Shown in pieces: positions 10,410 through 17,864 of a stretch of 21,951 nucleotides of DNA. The notes beneath the pieces were generated by a model that searched no databases, was not told where the DNA came from, and saw only the letters and a program-made list of their open reading frames with translations. How positions within the stretch are numbered: the first letter of the stretch is position 1; the number at the start of each line of letters is the position of its first letter. This DNA comes from Ophiothrix spiculata (Eukaryota; Echinodermata; Ophiuroidea; Amphilepidida; Ophiotrichidae), in NCBI GenBank assembly GCA_000969725.1, contig JXSR01S018709.1. One strand, 5' to 3'. A program made the translations under genes and the position numbers.

Positions 10410-10573
10410 TCAAGGTCGGTTGCTTTGACTCCTCGTTATTGTAATTGCACTTTTCTCCTGATGATAAAACCAGGTCTGATGTATAAATTGTGATCCATCC
10501 TCCTCATTAAATTGCTCAAAGATACAGGTTTTATACTCATCAAAAATTCCCTGAATGCCTTGAACTTGTGCCC
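10410..10573 (-). pseudogene. Exon E_f of copy 2
   Basis: The acceptor is aaaattag; two bases are followed by AQVQGIQGIFDEYKTC, FEQFNEEDGSQF, WFYHQEKSAIT, and then QSNRP and TGA. It matches copy 0 closely and copy 3 less closely. The GTGAGT donor of copy 3 is altered here (a two-base insertion and changes), so splicing at that place is probably lost. The sequence FEPF..DGSQF..WFYHQE looks like folded-domain sequence but matches no family I can name. Confidence 0.5.
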
Positions 10574-10864
10574 CTAATTTTCATGGGATTTAGGTTTCTT
10601 CTATTGTAGAAATAGAAAAACATCTTCAATGGATCTTAACATTTCGAGAAAGTGATAATTAAAATCAATGCATGCTAAATCAAGTACAGATATTCTAAAG
10701 TGATGACACCTTTTTGGTTCAATTCATTTAGACACTGTTTTGTTTTGTTTTTCTAGACAGGTACATAATGTTACAGATCTAGGACCTAACCCAGAGACAC
10801 AAATATGCTCATGCATTGATATTTTTGTTTGCCGGCCCATGAAAATGGTGTTGTGAGTATGATA

Positions 10865-10876
10865 TGACGTCACGTG
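10865..10876. promoter_or_regulatory. Overlapping CRE and E-box palindromes
   Basis: TGACGTCA at 10865-10872 overlaps CACGTG at 10871-10876. Just beyond lies ATTGG, a reversed CCAAT box, and a CpG-richer patch (10909-10931) stands out in AT-rich DNA. These are perfect consensus binding sites for CREB/ATF and bHLH proteins, but no gene start is evident nearby, and the site may belong to a dispersed repeat. Confidence 0.3.
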
Positions 10877-10979
10877 CAAACCCTCTATTGGTACCCCTAA
10901 AAATTTAGCGACAGCGACGTTCGGCGACCGACAAATAAAATACCATGGTGACATCTATGCACCAAAATTGCCTGTCTAT

Positions 10980-11320
10980 TTTATGCCACCAAATACCAAA
11001 TTTTCGCTCACTGAATTCCAAAAATCACGTTTTCACCGAATGAACTTTCATTTTATAACCAATTAGTCCACATATTTTTCTATTCTCTGAATGCCAACAA
11101 TCTTGGTTTCACCCAATGACCCCCATTTTTTTTAAATGTGCAGTATCTAATTTATATTCGAATCTCCCCACCCCCATGTACAGAGGGTGCACTGGCTTTT
11201 ATGACAGTATTCAATATACCTGTTGATAATGGTATCATAATAGGCATAATACAAGCGCAAATCAAACAGGTCAATGATTCCTGTCACAAATCAATTGATT
11301 TCTGTCAACTTGCATAGTTA
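10980..11320. other. AT-rich insertion sequence, no gene
   Basis: This stretch is present only in copy 2. It includes a short internal echo of 'ccaaataccaaattttc..ctgaat.cc' type phrases at about 10985-11110. I see no coding frame. Confidence 0.4.
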
Positions 11321-11324
11321 CAGT

Positions 11325-11353
11325 AAACAAACAAACAAACAAACAAAACAAAC
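11325..11353. repeat. (ACAA)n microsatellite
   Basis: About six tandem AAAC units with one interruption, inside the copy 2 insertion. Confidence 0.9.
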
Positions 11354-11479
11354 ATCAGGCTTATTTAACGTGCCATTTCATCTAGATCACAACACGGTTG
11401 TCTATACAGACATCACAATCTGATCACATCCTCCATAATGGCTGCTCAAAGGCGCACTTTATGTCCATAGTTTGATTGT

Positions 11480-11830
11480 GAGTATCTAGACAGCACCGAC
11501 CGGGACGGAAAAAGGGACAGCTATGGGTATAATGCCCTACTCTTCACGAACCTAGCTGTGACAAGCATATATGGGTGTGACTCTCCCATATATGGGACCG
11601 ACGGCTTATAACGTCCCCTCCGAAGGACGGGGCTCTCACATGGTTTGTTTGCCCTTGCCCAAACAACCATGGGTAGAGTGCATTGTTGACAGCAACAGAG
11701 GTGAGGGCAGCCACAATCTCTGTTAGTACACTCTACACTGGCACATCGCTGGCAGTACTGATATGGCCATACAGTAGCAATACCCAACAACTGGCTCCAT
11801 CAAGCCATGGCAGCATATTGGCCAGACGGA
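11480..11830. mobile_element. GC-richer dispersed-repeat fragment with hairpins
   Basis: Base composition changes sharply to GC-rich. Three inverted repeats occur: catatatggg/cccatatatg (11566-11594), cgtcc/ggacg (11612-11629) and catggtttgttt/aaacaaccatg (11639-11671). The 'ggaccgacggctt..acgtcccctcc' wording resembles sequence at the 3' ends of invertebrate non-LTR or SINE elements, from memory only. It is absent from copies 1 and 3. The minus frame is cysteine-rich (11521-11790) but lacks any motif I know. It is most likely a repeat fragment rather than a gene. Confidence 0.4.
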
Positions 11831-11859
11831 TCACCTTGTTTTGCTTAGAAAGAATCCAT

Positions 11860-12370
11860 AAATTAGCTGAAAAAGCATGTTTTAAGTTATTTTTAAACTT
11901 CTTTTTACAGTCATTGTATTACAAACATGTTTTTCTTGCCAAAAACATTAAAACAATTTTTTCGTTCATGCCAATCGAACATCGACGTCTTTACCCCTTA
12001 AGATTCCGCTTGTAATTTTTTTAGTCATCTGTTTACTATTTTCCTAATATTTCAGTACTCCGTTTTGTAAAATTATATTTGTAAAAACCAATAGTGCTAT
12101 AAATATATTACTGGGCTTTTTAATAATTGTGGAAAATAATAAAATAACTATACTTAACACTAACCACAAATGGCTCTTTGCAATTGTTAATTTAACTTGG
12201 TAGTGTGTGTTTGCCAAAAATAGTAATTCACCAGAGCAGTCGAGATTTACCACATATTTGCTTAAAAAATGCTTTACAATATCGAGAAATCAATGTTAGA
12301 TTAAGCAGTTTAACATAATGGAGAAAGCAGACCGTTAATATTCAACAGAGAGAAAAACAGCAACTTGACC
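11860..12370. other. Insertion end and resumed intron homology
   Basis: Homology to copy 1 resumes at about 12023 (agtcatctgtt). The stretch is AT-rich, with no gene. Confidence 0.5.
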
Positions 12371-12374
12371 GCTC

Positions 12375-12428
12375 TCATTCCGAGAGCTTTGCCTGTGGCA
12401 TCCACTGGTACTTAGCAGAGGTCTCAAG
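12375..12428 (-). CDS. Exon E_h of copy 2, open with stop
   Basis: The acceptor is cttaagttgcag; 17 codons read LETSAKYQWMPQAKLSE, then TGA. Copy 3 has the same frame with silent CTT/CTG and CTC/CTT changes and one S-to-L replacement. The entry phase is 0, which fits the phase-0 exit of E_d. It may be the last coding exon of the locus. It lies in a copy whose other exons carry stops. Confidence 0.45.
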   Translation of the reverse strand, partial: LETSAKYQWMPQAKLSE

Positions 12429-12577
12429 CTGCAACTTAAGCTTAATTAATGCAAAGATTCACCCATGAAACACAATCTTGAAATCAATTAACCACATGTT
12501 CTTTCTTTCTTCTTCATCTACAGAGAGTGACCAGCATCATCAAGTACAGACTTAAGATTTCATCAAGGCCTGGACAC

Positions 12578-12762
12578 TTGATCAGAGATATCGATATCCC
12601 TAAGGAGGGCTATTATCTCTTATGTGCAAGTGATATGTAAGACATCACATCTTTCACCTAAGATAATACTTGAGATGTGTCGACTTTGGCACTCTGTGAC
12701 GGGAGATATATGCCAGGGATGTGGGTTAAGATAGTTGAACAAACATGTGATAAGTAGATGCA
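12578..12762 (-). pseudogene. Exon E_d of copy 2, one stop
   Basis: This is the same 185-nt exon as 5416-5600, with acceptor ttacag and donor GTGTCC, and no indels. One codon in the HITST region is TAA. The NYLNPHPWHISPVTECQSR and ILGERCDVLH parts are intact. It is a dead exon with well-preserved surroundings. Confidence 0.55.
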
Positions 12763-12939
12763 CTGTAACTCAAGATATTACAAAACATGTAAGGATAGAT
12801 TGACTCACAAATTCGTAGCATTTTTCTTCAGTTGTACAGTAAAAGGTTACATCATATGTAAAACAACCTCCATTTTTTATAATGTAAATTACACTAAAAT
12901 CGATCTGAAAATGTGTTTGCAGCACTGCAAAATTGTTTT

Positions 12940-13760
12940 GTTTATCCAAAAAAAGGTATCCATTCCATTCCCACTTTATTGTTGCTTTTAAGATTAAGGT
13001 TATATTATGAAAATTATGAAAGAGTATATATATGTTTAAATTCTTGACCTTCGTATTTGTTTTTCTGCAATTGATACTAAACATGACCATTACAATGAGC
13101 CTAAACTAGCTTTGATAAACAACATTTAGGTCTCCTCTGATGATAAGCCAGTAAATGTCTCCCTTGATGCATGATAAACCACATCCTCTTACCATAGGCT
13201 CACTTTACAATAACTTTAGACTTTAGTCCGCGACTGAACTTTCTGAGAAAAATAGATTCAACAAACATCTCATAAATTATTGAAGATAAAAAGTACACAA
13301 AATGATATTGACATTTGTCAAGAAATTCAACAGAAGTGGGTGAAATAATTCCCGTAAGTTTTCACAGTCTTAAATAATTTACTCGGTGCTTCCAATAGCA
13401 TGCGTTAGGTAATATTTGACCTGTTTACTCTCATAAAATCAGCATAAATTAAGTTGCCAATTACATTACAAAGATACAAACTAAAAAAATGTACAGAAAA
13501 TGTTAGTGTTAGTCAAGGAGCTACATCCACATGTTACTTAAACCTGAAGCGCAAGTCTGTATGTATTTTAGATATAACATGGAAATATGCCATTAGAGGT
13601 AGTCCAATTCAGCATCGAAGTGTTACGTGTCATCCGATTGTCACTCAGACAACTGGATCACGCTTTATTGTTTTGAACCATGATCGAAATGATCACCACA
13701 GAAAAGTATTGCATTTACTGTTGTCAGGCAATGTGCGTGATCCAGTAACTGAGTGAGTTA
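12940..13760. other. Intron-like stretch of copy 2
   Basis: The ends match copy 1 (about 5810-5830, 5945-5970 and 6090-6130), but about 13120-13440 is extra relative to copy 1, with no recognised element. Frames on both strands are AT-rich chance frames. Confidence 0.45.
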
Positions 13761-13764
13761 CGTA

Positions 13765-14050
13765 ATACTGAATTACTTGCAGAATTTTTTGTCCACATTT
13801 TGCATACATATTTCCTTCTTTTTGCTTTCAGAAAGCATAACTCATTTTGTATGAATATTTGTTTGCTTTGGATTAACTGCTTACAGCAGGCAGGCGTATA
13901 TTCTGTATTCAAATTTGCTTGTTTTGAATTGCTTGCAGAAAGCATGACACATATTTTTATGCATATTTGCTTGCTTTGAAAAAGATATTTGCAGAAAGTA
14001 TGACTCATTTTGCATATATAGAAAGCTTAAAACATTTTGCATGCATATTA
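13765..14050. repeat. Degenerate minisatellite, copy 2
   Basis: About five units of the same 'ttgcagaaagcatgac..tttgcat.catatt' repeat as at 6240-6565, in the same relative position. One unit is missing or shortened compared with copy 1. Confidence 0.75.
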
Positions 14051-14189
14051 TGAACATGTTTTGATATAACCACTAGAATTAACATTTCCAGGTAATATAT
14101 GTTGCTCAAATTTAAAATATGGATAGAAGAATATCTGTAAATGTGATTTCCATCAAAAAACAAAAATGAATATTCTACCAATGTTTCAC

Positions 14190-14272
14190 TTCAGTAGCTG
14201 TTTTCTCGAAATCATCAAGCGGGGCTTTCCTCTCACTTTGCTGGAGCACCCCTCAAATAACGTCCTTAGGTG
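14190..14272 (-). pseudogene. Exon E_b of copy 2, stop and 3-base insertion
   Basis: This is homologous to the TPR-like exon at 6728-6807. CGA has become TGA at the sixth codon, and three bases are added near the end. The acceptor has changed from tttag to ttaag. Several replacements also hit the helix (NEKKAAL to SERKAPL). Confidence 0.45.
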
Positions 14273-14550
14273 CTTAATGTAATTCATGAAAGCCATATGA
14301 AAATTTTCCATGCAATCTACAAACTTTTAATTCTTACTTTCTTATTTTCTAATTGCAGATTTTATGAATCACTTATCATTGTACACATGTTTATGTCAGT
14401 ACTGAATTTTGCCATCTTGTTTTATGTCCAAACCTAACGTGTAATATTAGATAAGAGTAGTAATGTCCGTTGTTATACCTTATCATATTACTTTATCCAA
14501 CATTTAAGATGACCTATTCAGCTGTCTTTTAGGCTACAATCAGTCATTAC

Positions 14551-14607
14551 TTATTTGGTATTTCTTCGATAAGTCAACTGCATCTATGCCTTTAGGAAAA
14601 GAAGATG
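14551..14607 (-). CDS. Micro-exon E_a, copy 2a, open
   Basis: Reads SSFPKGIDAVDLSKKYQI with acceptor gtccag and donor GTAATG. It is one of three E_a exons within gene copy 2, and the one nearest E_b. See 7069-7125 for the substitution pattern. Confidence 0.5.
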
Positions 14608-14674
14608 CTGGACATTGACATTTGAGTGATGATATATTTAAGAAGACAAAATTGCCATCAATTCCTTGTTAGAA

Positions 14675-14751
14675 CTAGTTCCTGACTATGTTGGTCCCAG
14701 AAGCAAGACTTTGCACTTTAATTTCAAAGCCGTTAAATTCGACAGGTTTGA
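14675..14751 (-). pseudogene. E_c fragment in tandem unit a
   Basis: The acceptor cttgccag is followed by two bases and KPVEFNGFEIKVQSLASGTN, then TAG near the chimeric junction. Changes relative to 17755-17864 include silent GTT/GTC and TTC/TTT. The end of the exon is missing. Confidence 0.45.
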
Positions 14752-14936
14752 CTGGCAAGCATATGTCATATCATTCAGAATATATTTGATGCTTGTCATC
14801 TTGTTTTATGTCCAAACCCGACATGTAATGCTAGACATAGAGCCTAAATGTCCTTTGTTGTACCAGTACCATATTACATTATCCAATATTTAAGGTGAAC
14901 TATTCAGCTTTCTGCTAGCCCACAGTCAGTCATTAC

Positions 14937-14993
14937 TTATTTTGTATTTCTTCGATAAGTCAACCGCATCAATGCCTTTAGGAAAAGAAGATG
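14937..14993 (-). CDS. Micro-exon E_a, copy 2b, open
   Basis: Reads SSFPKGIDAVDLSKKYKI with intact AG and GTAATG borders, carried by the tandem duplication. Confidence 0.5.
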   Translation of the reverse strand, partial: HLLFLKALMRLTYRRNTK

Positions 14994-15060
14994 CTGGACA
15001 TTGACATTTGAGTGATGATATATTTAAGAAGACAAAATTGCCATCAATTCCTTGTTAGAA

Positions 15061-15137
15061 CTAGTTCCTGACTATGTTGGTCCCAGAAGCAAGACTTTGC
15101 ACTTTAATTTCAAAGCCGTTAAATTCGACAGGTTTGA
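15061..15137 (-). pseudogene. E_c fragment in tandem unit b
   Basis: Identical to the fragment at 14675-14751. Placed between two E_a exons, it could be spliced in as a foreign exon or ignored. Confidence 0.45.
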
Positions 15138-15322
15138 CTGGCAAGCATATGTCATATCATTCAGAATATATTTGATGCTTGTCATCTTGTTTTATGTCCA
15201 AACCCGACATGTAATGCTAGACATAGAGCCTAAATGTCCTTTGTTGTACCAGTAGCATATTACATTATCCAATATTTAAGGTGAACTATTCAGCTCTCTT
15301 CTAGCCCACAGTCAGTCATTAC

Positions 15323-15379
15323 TTATTTTGTATTTCTTCGATAAGTCAACTGCATCAATGCCTTTAGGAAAAGAAGATG
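15323..15379 (-). CDS. Micro-exon E_a, copy 2c, open
   Basis: Reads SSFPKGIDAVDLSKKYKI with intact borders. It is the E_a nearest to E_e of gene copy 2 and lies at the edge of the recent duplicate block. Confidence 0.5.
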   Translation of the reverse strand, partial: HLLFLKALMQLTYRRNTK

Positions 15380-15497
15380 CTGGACATTGACATTTGAGTG
15401 ACGATATATTTAAGAAGAAAAAATTCACATCAATCCCCTAGTTAGAACACCTCCACACATATTTTATATTTATGCATAAAAATAAACCTTTGTGTAC

Positions 15498-15589
15498 CTA
15501 AGTACTTAAGGCACTGGGTACAATATGTATCACTTTAAAAACTAAAACCCCAGTAGAAGCAAATCCACTTCTCGCTTTATTATTTACAT
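15498..15589 (-). pseudogene. Possible exon E_g of copy 2
   Basis: Second member of the candidate at 7234-7325: polypyrimidine-AG, GFASTGVLVFKVIHIVPSA, then TAG next to GTAC. Confidence 0.25.
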
Positions 15590-15715
15590 CTAAAAACAAA
15601 AGGAGTTGCAGAAAATTATTACAAAATAATAAAAACGTATATTGATCAATTCCCAAGCTGAACGTGTCTAAGAAGCCTTGCATTTATTTATCATGTTTAT
15701 GATGAGCCATCACAC

Positions 15716-15979
15716 CTGGGCATTACACTCCACAGGCCCTGGGCATGGTTCAGAAAGTGACTGGACAGTGAGGTACAATAGGATGCCTTCTTGCCATTTC
15801 AAACAGCGTAATTTATGCTTCTGATGTCAGAGATAGCAAACCTTGTGCAAAATAGAAAGCTGAAAGTGTCTTTGTGTGAAATATCTGTAGGCAGTGTCCA
15901 TGTCTAATACACAAGTCTCAACCATGCGGTCAAATAACTGGCGGCTTGTATTTAGCATGGACTTTATCCTCAATGTACT
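15716..15979 (-). pseudogene. Exon E_e of copy 2, one stop
   Basis: This is the longest coding block in the window: 88 codons between a phase-0 acceptor (catatatctccag) and donor GTGTGA after CAG. Stretches include STLRIKSMLNTSRQLFDRM, TAYRYFTQRHFQLSILHK, KWQEGILLYLTVQSL and SEPCPGPVECNAQ. A single TGA sits at codon 51, where the other copy has CTG AGA in the same frame. The alternating hydrophobic-basic pattern predicts helices. There is no signal peptide, transmembrane segment or catalytic motif I can name. One stop, no indels and good splice sites suggest recent loss of function. Confidence 0.55.
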
Positions 15980-17754
15980 CTGGAGATATATGAATGGTAC
16001 AGCTTGGTATCAGAAACGTCTTGGCTCAAAATTCTGTATCATCACAGAGGAGATCAATTGACCAATTTCTTGAAAATTTTCAGAATACTCTTTATTTCTT
16101 TAAAATTTGACATTTGCTAAATATTATACTGTTTTGACTTTTAGTAATGCTTGTCATAATCTAACATAAGTAGGGTGAATATCGGAATATCAGTGTGTGG
16201 AATACATATACATGACACTTTCCGAAATATAAACCAAAATTAAAATGTCACTCTTTGTGGTCTAATGTTTAGCAAAGTAAACAAAAATGATAAATATTCA
16301 TATAACATTTAATGTTAAGCAAACTAAACACGAAGTAATGAATTTCTCTTGCCTAGCCAGGGTGTTTTCTTAAGAAATACAAAAGAATAATCTTATCAAA
16401 GATATAAATAAATGATAAGATTTATCCAAGATTTTCAAACTGTTATTTTATTTACTGATTTTGATCTATGTTGTATTATCTGTGGCTTGTATTTTTACAC
16501 ATTTTCAAACCAGTAAAATTAATTTGAAAATATTTTCTTGATAAACACTTCCAAGAAATCTTGAGAGATTTATAACACAAAACACATGCTTAGAGGATGT
16601 AAAATAGAAATGCTTTCATAAAAGTAGATTATCCCGAGTTACATCGTAAGTTAAGTGTTATACAACAATATCAATTTTCTTTGAAGCTGATCAATCAATT
16701 GTTTACAGATATACCATCTTTGTAATAGGAAAACAAGAATAGGTCTTGTATAAGAATAAACAAAACCACAGGTTGAAGGTTACAGTTACAAGTAATGGAC
16801 CCTGCATTCTTGATTTTTGCTTTCACTGTCCAATCAAGCTTAGTTTGGCCTAGGCTATAGTCAAAGATTGCCAACTTGCATTTACTTATGTGTTGCATCA
16901 CATATTGCTTTCTATTGAAGGATGCAATTGATACCTAGCTATACTAGTACCTAAAAACAAATTACACTCAGGAGCAAAGTGTCTCAATGGCTAAAAATGT
17001 AATTGATCATGTTTGATCAAATAGCAGATACAATATTTGATCAACACAGGCTTGGAACAACACCATCACTTAACATTTTTGTTTAAATCTATTCTATACA
17101 AATTGTCACGACTTTCCATGTTTTTTTTTTCATTATTCATTCCAGATAACATTAACCAATATCCCATTACAACCTAGTAATTGGCAGCCATTCTATAGCT
17201 CTATGTACATTCACTTAACCTTAAAGCATCATCATTACTTCTCACATATTTATCATATAATAGAGATTTGGGGATAACTCTGCTGTTTTGTATTCTGATA
17301 TAAATTAAATTTAACCCCTTTATTAAATTGAACTCAATTCTCATGATATTTCCCTACTTTCATTAATGAAAAAATGGGTTAAAATTGTTTATAGTGGTAT
17401 AAAAAGGCATAAATTGGTCTAGAGACTTGCAGACATTGAAAAATAATGACGTGCAGCAATTTATTCCTTAGGCATATAAAGCAAGTAGAGACAAAGTGAT
17501 GTTGTTTAAGTTGATATTTTGTCATTTACAATTCCATGAGCTCCAGAGCTAGAGGCATACCATTACTTGCATGCTTCATGAGCTCGCATAGTTAAACAGA
17601 CTCAATTACCAGGCAGTGTTTTCATTTCACATGTTCAGTGTTTCTGTTCACTGATATTAAAACCACCTTTAGCCTAAGGAAAAGTAAGAATATTTTCTTC
17701 AGCATGTTTGAAGGTGAGAGATTAGTAGAATTTGGTATGGTGGGAGTTAACGAC
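15980..17754. other. Spacer between gene copies 2 and 3
   Basis: Near-duplicate of 7700-9409. It lies downstream of the E_c stop of copy 3 and upstream of E_e of copy 2, so it should hold a 3' end and a promoter. A minus-strand AATAAA (TTTATT near 17317 on plus) is a possible poly(A) signal. No promoter was identified. Confidence 0.4.
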
Positions 17755-17864
17755 TCATGGTGTGAATGGTGCCATCAATGCTGGAATTAGTTCCTGAATA
17801 TGTTTGGTGTCAGAAGCAAGACTTTGCATATTAATTTCAAAGCTGTTGAATTCAACAGGTTTGC
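17755..17864 (-). CDS. Exon E_c of copy 3, intact terminal exon
   Basis: The acceptor attcttgacag is followed by two bases and 35 codons: KPVEFNSFEINMQSLASDT, then KHIQELIPALMAPFTP and TGA. This is the only fully open member; copies 1 and 2 carry stops. The KPVEF.GFEI core is kept in every copy with several silent differences. The C-terminal part looks like an amphipathic helix ending in a proline-rich tail. It is probably a last exon, because no donor follows before the stop. Protein unrecognised. Confidence 0.55.

Larger units (their letters stand above)
9605..10575. repeat. Copy 2 of the E_f/E_i block
   Basis: This aligns to 713-1838 and 17945-18910. The exon part is almost identical to copy 0. 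It contains a run of 12-13 C near 10117-10129 that the other copies lack. Confidence 0.75.
14645..15431. repeat. 386-bp direct tandem duplication, chimeric unit
   Basis: 14645-15030 and 15031-15416 are nearly identical (offset 386). Each unit joins a piece normally found at E_c (compare 9435-9550 and 17785-17890) to a piece normally found around E_a (compare 14400-14640). Few differences separate the units (ccagtacc/ccagtagc, caaccgc/caactgc, gctttctgc/gctctcttc), so this is the youngest event in the window. Confidence 0.9.
9410..15979 (-). pseudogene. Gene copy 2, decayed and rearranged, minus strand
   Basis: Exons run right to left: E_e 15979-15716, possible E_g 15589-15498, E_a 15379-15323, two chimeric tandem units each with an E_c fragment and another E_a (15137-14551), E_b 14272-14190, E_d 12762-12578, E_h 12428-12375, E_f 10573-10410, possible E_i near 10070-10026, and E_c 9519-9410. 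In-frame stops occur in E_e, E_b, E_d and E_c. A 1.2-kb insertion lies between E_h and E_f. The copy cannot make the full product. Whether E_f/E_c form a separate downstream gene is open. Confidence 0.55.
15300..17740. repeat. Recent duplicate block, right member
   Basis: Partner of 7060-9410. Identity is very high until about 17600, where insertions relative to copy 2 begin (for example 17660-17715, shared instead with copy 1 at about 4280-4350). Confidence 0.85.

Noticed and set aside
11683-12015. Plus-strand 110-codon frame and the cysteine-rich minus frame at 11521-11790
   Set aside because: They run across a repeat border or through hairpin DNA, have no copies, and show no family motif.
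14666-15255. Two plus-strand frames in the 386-bp tandem units
   Set aside because: They begin at TTG, not ATG, and are antisense to the E_c-derived exon fragments. The repeat explains their duplication.
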